From positions 310,001 to 374,000 of the forward strand of contig CALJKW010000055.1 of NCBI GenBank assembly GCA_937980205.1: a stretch of 64,000 nt of DNA, written 5' to 3'. This document shows positions 9,343 through 17,681 of the stretch, one piece after another. The DNA comes from an uncultured Myxococcales bacterium (GTDB lineage Bacteria > Myxococcota > Myxococcia > Myxococcales > Myxococcaceae). A model generated the notes under the pieces. The model was not told where the DNA came from. It did no database searches and saw nothing but the letters and a program-made list of their open reading frames with translations. Every line of letters begins with the position of its first letter. Position 1 is the stretch's first letter. The position numbers and the translations under genes are program-made.

Positions 9343-9873
9343 TCAGCGTCCCTTCATGACTCCGATGAACGGCAGATTGCGATAGCGCTCGTCATAATCA
9401 AGGCCGTAGCCGACGACGAACTTATCTTCGATGACGAAGCCCTTGTAATCGATGGGCACCTTCGTGCGCGCGCGCGCGGGCTTCTCGAGCAGCGTGCAGA
9501 TCTTCAGGCTCGCGGGGTGCCGCGCGCCGAGGTTCTCGAGCAGGAACTTCATGGTGAGGCCCGTGTCGATGATGTCCTCCACGACGAGCAGGTGCCGGCC
9601 GGCCATCGGCTTCGTCACGTCGGAGGTAATACGGACCTCGCCGGTCGTCTCCGTACCGGAGTACGAGGACACCCCGAGCACCTCGAGCTTCAGCGGCAGG
9701 TCGATGGCCCGCGCGAGATCGATGGCGAAGAAGAGCGAGCCCTTCATCACCGCGACCAGCGTGAGCTCTTTGCCCTGGTAGTCCTTCGTGATCTGCGCGC
9801 CGAGTTCGCGCACCTTGGCCGAGACCGTCTCGGCATCCAGCATCACGTCGACGTCGTTTTTGTAGAAGTTCAT
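9343..9873 (-). CDS. hpt: Hypoxanthine phosphoribosyltransferase
   Basis: 176 residues, normal for the family. It converts hypoxanthine (and usually guanine) plus PRPP to IMP or GMP in purine salvage, in the cytoplasm. The PRPP-binding motif VVEDIIDTGLT is at residues 97-107. The family hallmarks LVAVMKGSLFF near residue 45 and VVGYGLDYDERYRNLPFIGV at the C-terminus are present. Its ATG overlaps the upp stop in ATGA, so the two are translationally coupled. Confidence 0.95.
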   Translation of the reverse strand: MNFYKNDVDVMLDAETVSAKVRELGAQITKDYQGKELTLVAVMKGSLFFAIDLARAIDLPLKLEVLGVSSYSGTETTGEVRITSDVTKPMAGRHLLVVEDIIDTGLTMKFLLENLGARHPASLKICTLLEKPARARTKVPIDYKGFVIEDKFVVGYGLDYDERYRNLPFIGVMKGR

Positions 9874-10685
9874 ACGTACGCGTTGTTCATCACTTCGCCC
9901 ATGCCTCCGCCGCCAGGGACGATGTACTGGCGATCGTCGAGGCCGCGCTCTTTCTCCCAGAGCTGACCCGGCTCGGTGCCGAACACTTCGGCAGCGGACA
10001 TGCCTCGATCGAGCCTCAGCGCGTAGATCGCGGCGTCGGGGTGATCGGTCGTGATGCGCTTGAGGTACTCCGGCGTCACGATGAGGTGCATGCAAACGAC
10101 CTTGCGCATCTTCCCGCCGACCTTGCGCTTGTACATGTCGATGGCGGTCGACAGCGAGCCGCCGGTCGCGCCCATCGGGTCGGGGAACAGGACGATGGCG
10201 TCGTCGACGTCGCCGCCGATCTTCGAGCCGCTGATCTCGGAGCCGACGACCTTCTGCGCCTCGCCGAGCATGCGGCTCATCACGATGTGGTCCTGCCGCA
10301 CGAGCCGCGGGTTGAGCACGGTGTTGAGCAGGTCGTACGTCACCTGCGACGGCAGCGTGCCCGCGCGCGCGATGTTCACCGAGACCGCGCGCACCTCGTG
10401 GTCGATGACCTCGCCCTGGTAGATGCCCGCGGGCGTGTACTCGATCATGCGCGTCTGCATCGTCACCTGCTGGCGCGGGAACTCGCTGTTCAGCACCTGG
10501 GTGACGAGGTCGGTGTACAGCGTGGCGACGAGGCGGTTCACCGCCGGCTGAATCGTCTCCTTCGCGCAGAGCGTCGCGAGCAGCGACAGCGTGTACGGGT
10601 TGCCGACCAGGTGAACCTGGGGCCCGTAGTGGTGCTTCATCTCCGACAGCCGGAACGGGATCTTCTCGTAGAGGGCGTCGCGCAT
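9870..10685 (-). CDS. upp: Uracil phosphoribosyltransferase-like protein
   Basis: 271 residues, clearly longer than the usual ~209 of Upp. The core matches the family: VHLVGNPYTLSLLATL near the start, and the PRPP loop in FPDPMGATGGSLSTAID. The C-terminus ends in GQLWEKERGLDDRQYIVPGG, comparable to the end of Upp enzymes. The expected reaction is uracil + PRPP to UMP. The extra residues are spread through the middle (for example QQVTMQTRMIEYTPAGIYQG) rather than a separate domain. It sits between tdk and hpt in a nucleotide salvage operon, which supports the call; substrate range could differ from standard Upp. Confidence 0.85.
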   Translation of the reverse strand: MRDALYEKIPFRLSEMKHHYGPQVHLVGNPYTLSLLATLCAKETIQPAVNRLVATLYTDLVTQVLNSEFPRQQVTMQTRMIEYTPAGIYQGEVIDHEVRAVSVNIARAGTLPSQVTYDLLNTVLNPRLVRQDHIVMSRMLGEAQKVVGSEISGSKIGGDVDDAIVLFPDPMGATGGSLSTAIDMYKRKVGGKMRKVVCMHLIVTPEYLKRITTDHPDAAIYALRLDRGMSAAEVFGTEPGQLWEKERGLDDRQYIVPGGGGMGEVMNNAYV

Positions 10686-10691
10686 TGTTGG

Positions 10692-11291
10692 TTAGCGGAA
10701 GAGGTCGAGGTTCTGCGCCGGAGTCGCTTCGGCCGGCGAGACGACGTGGCACTTGCGGCAGCGGGCCTCGTACTCGCCGGAGGCCCCGACGAGCACGCGC
10801 TCTTCGCGCGCGATGAGCCGCTGGCTGCGGTTGGCGGGGTTGCCGCACACGACGCAGATGGCGAGCTCCTTGGTGATGTACTCGGCGATGGCGAGCAGCT
10901 GGGGCATCGGCTCGAACGGCTTGCCCTGGTAGTCCTGATCGAGGCCGGCGCAGATGACGCGGACTCCGCGCTGCGCGAGCTCTTCGACGACGCGCACGAC
11001 GTCGGGCCCCAGGAACTGCACCTCGTCGATGCCGACGACCTCGGTATCGGGCTTGAGGTGCACGAAGATCTCGTCGGGGCGCTCGATCGGCGTCGAGAGC
11101 AGCTTCAGCTGCGAGTGCGAGACGACGGCGCTGTCGTCGTAGCGGTTGTCGAGCTTCGGCTTGAAGACCTGCACCCTCTGCTTCCCGTAGACCGCGCGCT
11201 TGATGCGGCGGATGAGCTCTTCGGTCTTGCCCGAGAACATCGAGCCGCACACGACCTCGACCCAGCCGATCTCTTTGGGGTACGGGTGCAC
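10692..11291 (-). CDS. tdk: Thymidine kinase, type II
   Basis: 199 residues from a GTG start. It phosphorylates thymidine with ATP to give dTMP. The P-loop GSMFSGKT is at residues 16-23. IDEVQFLG is the Walker B/lasso-adjacent segment, and GLDQDYQGKPFEP follows as in bacterial type II enzymes. The zinc site is formed by CVVC (about 147-150) and CRKC (about 182-185). It lies 6 bases upstream of upp and 5 bases downstream of the Nudix-like gene, in one salvage operon. Confidence 0.95.
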   Translation of the reverse strand: MHPYPKEIGWVEVVCGSMFSGKTEELIRRIKRAVYGKQRVQVFKPKLDNRYDDSAVVSHSQLKLLSTPIERPDEIFVHLKPDTEVVGIDEVQFLGPDVVRVVEELAQRGVRVICAGLDQDYQGKPFEPMPQLLAIAEYITKELAICVVCGNPANRSQRLIAREERVLVGASGEYEARCRKCHVVSPAEATPAQNLDLFR

Positions 11292-11296
11292 GGGTC

Positions 11297-11704
11297 TCAG
11301 CTGTCCGACTCGAGGAGAAACTCGAGGGTGCGCGCGTCGGCGTCGGGGAACTCGTAGTTGCCCATCTCGGCGAGGCGGACCCAGCGGTGATCGTTCACCT
11401 TGCCGGCCGCGACCTGCTGGTTCGGATCTTTGAGCCGGCAGTGGAAGACGGTGAAGTCGACGTCGTAGTCCGGGTAGTCGTGCCGCATCGATGACGCCTT
11501 GCCGTCGACGACGACGTCGAGGCCGAGGCGGTCTTTGATCGAGCGCGTGAGCGCGGCTTCATCACTCTCACCGTCGCGGACGCGGCCGCCGGGGAACTCC
11601 CAGAGCAGCGGCAGCGAGGCCTCGGGCCGGCGCTGGGTGATGAGGTAGCGGCCGGTATCCTTCTCGAGCATCGCTCCGACGACTCTGATGTGGCGGCGGG
11701 ACAT
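11297..11704 (-). CDS. Nudix-fold protein with degenerate catalytic box
   Basis: 135 residues from ATG (a TTG 18 bases upstream would add six). The fold matches MutT-type NUDIX proteins: LITQRRPEASLPLLWEFPGG, then the Nudix helix, then a C-terminal DHRWVRLAEMGNYEFPDADA. In the box G40-x5-E46-x7-R54 the metal-binding REUxEE is replaced by R54-S-I-K-D58-R59. All three canonical glutamates are lost (to Ser, Asp and Arg), so ordinary pyrophosphohydrolase activity is doubtful. It is first in the tdk-upp-hpt operon, so it could sense or bind a nucleotide rather than hydrolyse it. That last point is inference. Confidence 0.8.
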   Translation of the reverse strand: MSRRHIRVVGAMLEKDTGRYLITQRRPEASLPLLWEFPGGRVRDGESDEAALTRSIKDRLGLDVVVDGKASSMRHDYPDYDVDFTVFHCRLKDPNQQVAAGKVNDHRWVRLAEMGNYEFPDADARTLEFLLESDS

Positions 11705-11759
11705 TGAAAGAGGCGCCAGCAACTAGCACAGGTGAACGCGGGGAATACACTGGCCGCAC

Positions 11760-12326
11760 ATGATCTCCGCACTCGTGGTCGCGACGGCGTTGTCCGCGGA
11801 ACCCGGAGTCGAAGGCCAGGAGCTGCCGACCTCGGTGGCCATGTACATCGCGCTGCTCGAGCCGATGGTCGTCGCGAGCGGCAGCTCGGTGACGGTGGCG
11901 CCGATCAACGCGACGGTGCGTATCGGCGGAATCCTCAACGGGCAGCACGCCCTGCTCGCCGGCATCTCGTTCGCGACCGCGTTCCTGAGCAACTCGAACG
12001 GAGTCACCCTCTCGTTCATGCCGACGTACCGGTACCACCTGACGCCGCTGCGCGCGGGCGCGTTCTCGCCGTACGTGCAGGCCGAGCTGTTCATCGGCTA
12101 CGCGAGCGGCGGCGGCGGCGGCGGCGGCGGCAGCAGCACGGTGCCGTTCGGGTTCGGAGGCAGCTTTGGCGCGGAGCAGATGGTGACGCGGAACTTCGGG
12201 ATCACCGCGGCCGCCGGCCTGCGCTTCATTCACTCCGAGGTCACCGGCGGCGGTGGTGGCGGCGGCACGACGTCGGGGAACCAGCTCGGCATCTACGCCT
12301 CGGCGGGGCTGGCGCTGCACTTCTGA
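11760..12326 (+). CDS. Exported beta-barrel-like protein with glycine runs
   Basis: 188 residues, divergent from the salvage operon. A weak signal peptide (MISALVVATALSAEP) is followed by alternating hydrophobic strands (VRIGGILNGQHALLAGISFA, TLSFMPTYRYHLTPL, GIYASAGLALHF). The final residue is Phe, as in outer-membrane beta-barrels. Two poly-Gly runs (eight residues around 115, seven around 164) come from GGC tandem repeats and probably sit in loops. No specific family is recognised. An outer-membrane location is inferred. Confidence 0.6.
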   Translation: MISALVVATALSAEPGVEGQELPTSVAMYIALLEPMVVASGSSVTVAPINATVRIGGILNGQHALLAGISFATAFLSNSNGVTLSFMPTYRYHLTPLRAGAFSPYVQAELFIGYASGGGGGGGGSSTVPFGFGGSFGAEQMVTRNFGITAAAGLRFIHSEVTGGGGGGGTTSGNQLGIYASAGLALHF

Positions 12327-12388
12327 TGTTGAGGGCTTGCCCCTTCGGCGTCTTGCGTCCGCCGTTGTGAGGTGACAAGCGCACGAGC

Positions 12389-13405
12389 GTGCTCGTCGCG
12401 GGGCTCTCAATGCTGCTCGTCGGAGCGGGTCCGGGCTTGCTGCGCGCCGATGCGGGCGCCCTCGACGCCGGCGCCGACGCCGCCTTGCGCCGCGAGACGC
12501 CGAACGCCGACCCGCTGTTCCATCCGCGCGACGCGGGCTTTTTTTCGCGCGCCGATCTCGTGTCGCCGATGTGCCTGCCGAACGGCTGGGCGGCCTTCGT
12601 CAAGCGCAACGAGGACGACGACACGATTCCGAACGAGCTCGTGTTCACGCGCTGGGGGACCTCGGCGCCAAAGCCCCTCTGCCGGATCCCCGGCTGGGTC
12701 AACGGCACCGCGGTGGGCCTGCGCGCGAAGAGCGCCGTCGCCTTCGTCGCCCGAGCGTTCTGGATTCAAACGGGCCGTGAGCCAGCGACCCTGTGGCTGA
12801 TCGACGAGCGCGGCTGTCGCCAGGTGAAGTCGAAGGGGGCCGCGCTGCGTTGCAACACCGGCGTGGTGGCGTCGCCTGCAGGGGACTTCGCCGCGGTCAC
12901 GGACTTTCGCAGCATCGTCAGCGTGAACCTCGCGAGCGGTGCGGTGAAGCGCCAGCAGCTCGTCAGCCTCGGCGACGTCGCGCCGGTCACGTGGGACGAC
13001 GACGGGCCGGTGGCCTCCCACGACGTCGACGGCGCGCTCCATCGACCCGACGCCGGGCGACTCGAGGCGCCGTACTGGAGATCTCCCGATGGCCGGCACC
13101 GGGTCACCCGCGCGGAAGCTTCGCGGCTGCACATCCAGGATCTCGTCGCCGACGGCGGAGCCCGTGACTTCAACGCCGAGCTGCCCTCGCAACGCAGTGC
13201 GCTCGCCGACCTCACCACTGGGGGCGTGAGGTGGGTCGGTCCGCGTGGGCTGCTGCTCGAGGCCGACTCTGAAACCGTGCTCGACCTCGCTTCGCTCGAA
13301 GTGCGAGACGTCACCCCGGCCGGTTACGCGGTCGTTTGCTCGAGCCCCGACGGTCAGCACGCGCTGCTCGAAGGGCCCGAGGGCTGGGTCGAGGGCGTGC
13401 GCTGA
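12389..13405 (+). CDS. Exported propeller-like protein of unknown function
   Basis: 338 residues from a GTG start. The N-terminus is hydrophobic (VAGLSMLLVGAGPGLL) and then Asp/Ala-rich, consistent with export. The remainder has repeated strand pairs such as PNELVFTRWGTSAPKPLC, GDFAAVTDFRSIVSVNLASG and YAVVCSSPDGQHALLEGPE, which read like WD40/TolB-type propeller blades. No catalytic motif is visible. A short palindrome ACGAGCGTGCTCGT overlaps the start region. The gene ends 14 bases from a convergent gene. Confidence 0.6.
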   Translation: MLVAGLSMLLVGAGPGLLRADAGALDAGADAALRRETPNADPLFHPRDAGFFSRADLVSPMCLPNGWAAFVKRNEDDDTIPNELVFTRWGTSAPKPLCRIPGWVNGTAVGLRAKSAVAFVARAFWIQTGREPATLWLIDERGCRQVKSKGAALRCNTGVVASPAGDFAAVTDFRSIVSVNLASGAVKRQQLVSLGDVAPVTWDDDGPVASHDVDGALHRPDAGRLEAPYWRSPDGRHRVTRAEASRLHIQDLVADGGARDFNAELPSQRSALADLTTGGVRWVGPRGLLLEADSETVLDLASLEVRDVTPAGYAVVCSSPDGQHALLEGPEGWVEGVR

Positions 13406-13422
13406 CGACGACGGCGTCGTCA
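13403..13422. terminator. Hairpin between convergent genes
   Basis: TGACGAC (13403-13409) pairs with GTCGTCA (13416-13422) around a 6-base loop. Each arm contains the stop codon of one of the two convergent genes. There is no T-run on either side, so intrinsic termination is uncertain; it may act as an RNA 3'-end stabiliser. Confidence 0.3.
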
Positions 13423-13839
13423 CGAGCCGGCGACGCTCACCTCGAACACGACGCGATCGCCGGAGGCGGCTCCCCGAGCGACACCGAGCACGCGGTTGAG
13501 CCACGCGTACCGCGCGTCACCCGTCTCGAACAGCGGCGCGAACCACACCGGCGCCTCGCCGCTCGCGAACCTCTGGGCGTCGGTGCGGCCCTGCCCCGTC
13601 ACGTAGATCAGCGCGCCGTCGTGCGTCTGCACGCTGAAGCGGAAGTCGAGCGACGCGGTGCCCTCGGGCCCGACGTGCAGCCAATCGCCGGCGGGGCCGA
13701 CCTGCGTGGCCTTCAGCCGCTCGCCCTCGAAGACCACCGACGTGAACTCGACGATCACCCGCGAGCCGGCGGGCGACGCCGGCAGCACGAGCGGCTTCTT
13801 CATCACCATCGTCAACGTGCCGAGCGGCTCGAGGTTCAT
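13420..13839 (-). CDS. DUF3237 family protein
   Basis: 139 residues, close to the family's usual ~150. It starts MNLEPLGTLTM, and shows FEGERLKATQVGPAGDWLHV, LDFRFSVQTHDGALIYVTGQG and FETGDARYAWLNRVLGV, all typical of DUF3237. The biochemical role of this small beta-barrel family is unknown. The ATG overlaps the nadD stop (ATGA), so it is the last gene of the 18.3-13.4 kb minus-strand chain. An upstream in-frame start would lie inside nadD and is less likely. Confidence 0.85.
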   Translation of the reverse strand: MNLEPLGTLTMVMKKPLVLPASPAGSRVIVEFTSVVFEGERLKATQVGPAGDWLHVGPEGTASLDFRFSVQTHDGALIYVTGQGRTDAQRFASGEAPVWFAPLFETGDARYAWLNRVLGVARGAASGDRVVFEVSVAGS

Positions 13840-14375
13840 CGCGCGAACAACCCGTTCTCCCGCACGTACTCGAGCACCGCGCGCGGCACGAGCTGCGGAT
13901 CCATCGAAGCCCGAAGCTGCGTCGACGACACCATCGCGAGAGGCGGGCCGACGGTGCCTGGCGCCGGGTACCCCGCCCGGTTCAGCACCGTCACGTCGAC
14001 CATCGACTGGATCCGGTCCCACGCCTTCCACTTCGGCAGGTCGCTCAGAATGTCGCTGCCGATCACGAACCGGAACCGCGTGCCGGGGTGCCGCGGCAGC
14101 AGGTGCTCGAGCAGATCGATGGTGCGCCCTTCCGTCGATGCGACCTCGCTCTCGGCGCGAGACACCTTGAGCCACGACGCATGATCCCGCGCCGCGGCCT
14201 CGCACATGGCCACGCGGTGCTCGTAGGCGACCGTCTCCTTCCCGAACGGATGATGAAACGTCGGCACCAGCCAGACCTCGTCGTCGCCGAGGCACGCGCG
14301 CACGTAGAGCGCGCCCATCAGGTGCCCGACGTGGGGCGGGTTGAAGGAGCCGCCGAAGAGCGCGACCCGCCGCAT
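13836..14375 (-). CDS. nadD: Nicotinate-nucleotide adenylyltransferase
   Basis: 179 residues. It transfers AMP from ATP to nicotinate mononucleotide in NAD synthesis. The nucleotidyltransferase signature GGSFNPPHVGH is at residues 8-18, and the second signature SSTQLR is near the C-terminus. Between them are FHHPFGKETVAYEHR and FVIGSDILSDLPKW, as in bacterial NadD. Its ATG shares one base with the upstream stop (TGATG) and its stop overlaps the DUF3237 start. Confidence 0.93.
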   Translation of the reverse strand: MRRVALFGGSFNPPHVGHLMGALYVRACLGDDEVWLVPTFHHPFGKETVAYEHRVAMCEAAARDHASWLKVSRAESEVASTEGRTIDLLEHLLPRHPGTRFRFVIGSDILSDLPKWKAWDRIQSMVDVTVLNRAGYPAPGTVGPPLAMVSSTQLRASMDPQLVPRAVLEYVRENGLFAR

Positions 14376-15061
14376 CACTTCACCGAGATCTTCGACTTCG
14401 CCTGGCCGAGCGTGAGCACCTGGCCGTCGATGACCGTCTTGTCGTCGAGCGTGAACGCGGAGAACTTCACCTGCTTGTCCAGCTCGAGCAGGCCGACGGT
14501 GCCCATGCCGCCGCTCACCTTCCCCGGCGTCACGAAGTAGCGCGGGCCGATCTGCACCACCTTCGGCTCGCCCTCTTTCCCGTGCACGAGGAGCACGGCG
14601 TTGAGCATGTCCTCCTTGTCGAGGTCGTTCTTGTCGTGCACGAGGCAGCACAGCACGTCGCCGAGCATGTCGACGGCCTTCTTGGGAATCGACGGGTCCT
14701 GGTACTGCAGCGAGCCCTTCTCCGGCGTGCGGACCACCTTGCTGCTGAGCTGGGTGAGCTCCTGCGCGTGGCGCGAGAGCTCGTAGGCGGTGCCGAACGC
14801 GGGCGGCCGGTCGACCTGCTCGCCCTCGGCGAGGAAGTTCGTGAGGTCGGTGAGGAAGTCGAGATCCGTGTAGTCGGTCGAGGCCTTCGCCTCGTCGCGC
14901 TTCCACTTCACCCACTCGTCGAGATCTTCGTACTTGCCGCCGGCGAAGAGGAAGCGGCGCGCGCCCTTCTTGGCGAGCAGCTTGAGCGCGGCGTCGAACG
15001 CCTTCAGGTCGCCCGCGGTGTCCGAGAAGATGCCGATCGCCGTTCCCACGCGCGCGCTCAA
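14375..15061 (-). CDS. Unknown protein with phosphoesterase-like N-terminus
   Basis: 228 residues from a TTG start in a TTGA overlap with the muramidase stop. The first 50 residues (AIGIFSDTAGDLKAFDAALK, then FLFAGGKYEDLDEW) resemble the opening of small calcineurin-like phosphoesterases. The metal-ligand motifs GDxxG and GNH are not visible, so activity cannot be claimed. The C-terminal half contains FGTAYELSRHAQELTQLSSK and a beta-rich tail ending in KISVK. Position between a cell-wall hydrolase and nadD gives no clear function. Confidence 0.65.
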   Translation of the reverse strand: MSARVGTAIGIFSDTAGDLKAFDAALKLLAKKGARRFLFAGGKYEDLDEWVKWKRDEAKASTDYTDLDFLTDLTNFLAEGEQVDRPPAFGTAYELSRHAQELTQLSSKVVRTPEKGSLQYQDPSIPKKAVDMLGDVLCCLVHDKNDLDKEDMLNAVLLVHGKEGEPKVVQIGPRYFVTPGKVSGGMGTVGLLELDKQVKFSAFTLDDKTVIDGQVLTLGQAKSKISVK

Positions 15062-16233
15062 GAATACAGAAGGTACCGCGACCTTTTCTCGAGGAAATCG
15101 GCCTGCCCGGTCTCGTCGGCGAGCTGATCGAGCGGCAGCAGCGAGTCGATGCCGAGCCTGATGCGATCGGTGCCGGCGAGGAGATCGAACGCGGGGATCT
15201 CCTTCACGAACTCGTAAGCGTCACGGCGCCACTGGAACTGGTCCCGACCGAGCTCCTTGCACGTGCGGAAGATCGCGAGGCCCGTGCGCCAGGGGCGGAA
15301 CGCGTCCTTGTCCGTCACGTGAATGAACGCGCCCTCGCACGAGACGCCCTTGTGCTTGTCGAACGTCGGCGTGAACGCGACCGGCCGGAAGACAACTCCG
15401 GGCAGCTTCATCGCGTTGAGCCGCGCGGCGACCTCGGAGCCGTCGAGCCAGGGCGCTCCGAACTGCTCGAAGGGCCGGCAGGTGCCGCGGCCCTCGGAGA
15501 CGTTCGTGCCCTCGCCGAAGCACATGCCGGGGTACACGAGCGCGGTGTCGACCGTCGGCATGTTCGGCGACGGCGGTACGAAGTGGCGGCCCATCTCGGG
15601 CCACGCCATCGCCCGGGTGAGCCCTTCGCAGGGCACGACCGAGAGCTCGCAGCCGATGCCCTCTTCCTTGTTGAAGTACCGGGCGAGCTCGCCCGCGGTC
15701 ATGCCGTGCCGGTTCGGCAGCGAGTACAGCCCGACGAAGCTCTTGTACTTCTCGCCGATGTCGTTGCCCTCGACGTGCGAGAGCCCGATCGGGTTCGGGC
15801 GATCGAGCACGTAGAACACGAGCTTCTTCTGCGCCGCGGCCTTCATCGCCAGCGCCATCGTGTAGACGTACGTGTAGTAGCGCGAGCCGACGTCCTGGAT
15901 GTCGAAGACGATCGCGTCGAGGCCCTCGAGCCACTCGGCTCTAGGCGACAGCGACTCGAACGTGTGGCCGTACAGCGAGTACACCGGCACGCCCGTCTTG
16001 CGATCGCGCGCGACGTCGTCGACGGCGACCATGTACTGGGCCTCGCCGCGCACGCCGTGCTCGGGGCCGAACAGCGCGGAGAGCTTCACGCCGTCGGCCT
16101 TCGACAGCAGATCGGCGAGGTGCACGAAGTGGGCGTCGACGCTCGTCGGGTTCACGATGGCGCCGACGCGCAGGCCCTTCAGCGCCGCGAAGCCCTGAGA
16201 CGACCAGACGTCCAGCCCCGTCCGCACGGTCAC
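15058..16233 (-). CDS. DUF1343 / NamZ-type exo-beta-N-acetylmuramidase
   Basis: 391 residues. The GTG at 16233 overlaps the upstream stop in GTGA. The DUF1343 hallmarks are clear: ALFGPEHGVRGEAQ, VYSLYGHTFESLSP, IVFDIQDVGSRYYTYVYTMA, LDRPNPIG, SLPNRHGMTAGELARYFN and GEGTNVSEGRGTCRPFEQFG. Characterised NamZ members remove terminal MurNAc residues from peptidoglycan fragments, so this is probably a murein recycling or turnover enzyme. No signal peptide is seen with this start, so either it is cytoplasmic or the true N-terminus differs. Confidence 0.88.
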   Translation of the reverse strand: MTVRTGLDVWSSQGFAALKGLRVGAIVNPTSVDAHFVHLADLLSKADGVKLSALFGPEHGVRGEAQYMVAVDDVARDRKTGVPVYSLYGHTFESLSPRAEWLEGLDAIVFDIQDVGSRYYTYVYTMALAMKAAAQKKLVFYVLDRPNPIGLSHVEGNDIGEKYKSFVGLYSLPNRHGMTAGELARYFNKEEGIGCELSVVPCEGLTRAMAWPEMGRHFVPPSPNMPTVDTALVYPGMCFGEGTNVSEGRGTCRPFEQFGAPWLDGSEVAARLNAMKLPGVVFRPVAFTPTFDKHKGVSCEGAFIHVTDKDAFRPWRTGLAIFRTCKELGRDQFQWRRDAYEFVKEIPAFDLLAGTDRIRLGIDSLLPLDQLADETGQADFLEKRSRYLLYS

Positions 16234-17663
16234 TTCTTGGCGCCTTTCAGCTCGAACTCGAAGACGGGCTCGCGCTTCTTCTTCTCGTACTGCGCGTCCT
16301 TCAGCGCGAAGTACGCATGCGCCGCGAGGATGGGATCGCCGACGGTGTCGGAGAGCACGTCGACGCCCTGCACGACGCCTTCCTTGTCGACGCGCACGCG
16401 CAGCTTCAGCATGCCGCCGGCGGCGAGCTTCGGGTTCGCGCGGCGCCGCTCGTTGTAGAGCTCGTTCAGCGTCCCCGACACGACCCAGTTGATGGCGTTC
16501 ACGTCGCCCTTGGGCTTCTTCGCGGGCAGCTTGAACTTCTTCTCGAGCTCGGGGCCTTCTTTCTTGGCGTCGTCGGCGGCGGCGCCCTGCCCGGCCATCG
16601 CCGCGCGGTACGACTCGGCGGCCTCGAACAGATCGTCCCGCTTCAGGCGCGAGCGCGCGAGCATGAGGTGCGCGTCGGCGCGGGCAGGATCCCGAGCGAT
16701 GGCCTCGAGCAGCTGGCCCTCGGCGGGCTCGACCGCGTCGCGCGCGAACATGAGCTCGGCGAGGCGGATGCACGGCTCGGGGTTCTGCTTCTCGACGGCG
16801 GCGAGCTGCTGCTGCACGCGCTCTTCGGCCTCGCCGTCGTTCGTCTCCCGGTAGATGGCGGCGAGGCGCTGCAGCACGGAGACCTCGGGATCTCCCAGGC
16901 GCAGGAGGCGCTCGTACTCCTTCGCTGCCTCCTTCTTCTCACCGAGCTCGAAGCGCAGATCGGCGATGGCCTTGCGGGCCTCGCGGTCTTTGGGAGCGAG
17001 CTCGGCGAGCGCGGCGGCGTACCTCGCGGCGGTCGGCAGCTCTCCGACCTCGCGCGCGAGCGAGTACAGCGCGCGCAGCACCTTGGGCTGATCGGGCCAG
17101 GCCTTGAACGACTTCTCGAGCGCGACGTTGGCGTCGGCCTTCTTGCCCTGCTCGAGCAGCACGAGCCCCAAGCCCGCGTTCGCGCGCGCGTCGTCGGGGC
17201 GCACGGCGAGGGCGGCGCGGTAGCGCTCCTCGGCCTTCGCGGGGTCGCCGGAGCCGAGCGCGAGATCTCCCTGCACGACCATCGCCGGATAGAAGGCGGC
17301 GTCGCGCTTGAGCACGATCTCGAGCTCGCTCTTCGCCTGATCCTTCATCTTCCACTGCGTGTAGATGGAGCCCATCCCGTAGTGCACCCACGGGTTCTCG
17401 GGGTTGATGGTGGCGATGCCCTTGAGCTGGTTCCACGCCTCGTCCGACGGCATGTCGCACCACGCGAGGTAGATGCGCGGCAGCGGGTCGGACGGCAGCT
17501 TGCGAGCGAGATCCTGGTAGACGAGCCGGCGCTCGTTGACCGTGCCGCGGGCCTGCGCGCCTTGAATGGCCTGCAGCTCCTTCACGACGTCGGGCACCGG
17601 CGGGTTGCCGGTCGGAGGAGGCGCCGCCGCGGCGGCCGCCAGCACGAGCAGGAGCAGGTTCAT
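16230..17663 (-). CDS. Exported TPR protein with AgmX/TonB-like C-terminal domain
   Basis: 477 residues. A short signal peptide (MNLLLLVLAAAAAAPPP) precedes about eight TPR-like repeats spanning residues 45-370 (for example YGMGSIYTQWKMKDQAKSEL; ANAGLGLVLLEQGKKADANV). The last ~95 residues (INWVVSGTLNELYNERRRAN, LKLRVRVDKEGVVQGVDVLS) match the region after the linker in AgmX/TonB C-terminal-type proteins of myxobacteria. AgmX is linked to gliding motility in Myxococcus; whether this gene is, is unknown. It lies 18 bases downstream of another TPR gene and overlaps the muramidase start. Confidence 0.75.
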   Translation of the reverse strand: MNLLLLVLAAAAAAPPPTGNPPVPDVVKELQAIQGAQARGTVNERRLVYQDLARKLPSDPLPRIYLAWCDMPSDEAWNQLKGIATINPENPWVHYGMGSIYTQWKMKDQAKSELEIVLKRDAAFYPAMVVQGDLALGSGDPAKAEERYRAALAVRPDDARANAGLGLVLLEQGKKADANVALEKSFKAWPDQPKVLRALYSLAREVGELPTAARYAAALAELAPKDREARKAIADLRFELGEKKEAAKEYERLLRLGDPEVSVLQRLAAIYRETNDGEAEERVQQQLAAVEKQNPEPCIRLAELMFARDAVEPAEGQLLEAIARDPARADAHLMLARSRLKRDDLFEAAESYRAAMAGQGAAADDAKKEGPELEKKFKLPAKKPKGDVNAINWVVSGTLNELYNERRRANPKLAAGGMLKLRVRVDKEGVVQGVDVLSDTVGDPILAAHAYFALKDAQYEKKKREPVFEFELKGAKK

Positions 17664-17681
17664 CTGACGTCGCCGTCCTTA

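Noticed and set aside
9343..11250. Long minus-strand frame of 635 codons ending with the hpt sequence
   Set aside because: Only the last 176 codons are hpt. The upstream part is an out-of-frame reading of tdk and upp, both of which are unambiguous in their own frames.
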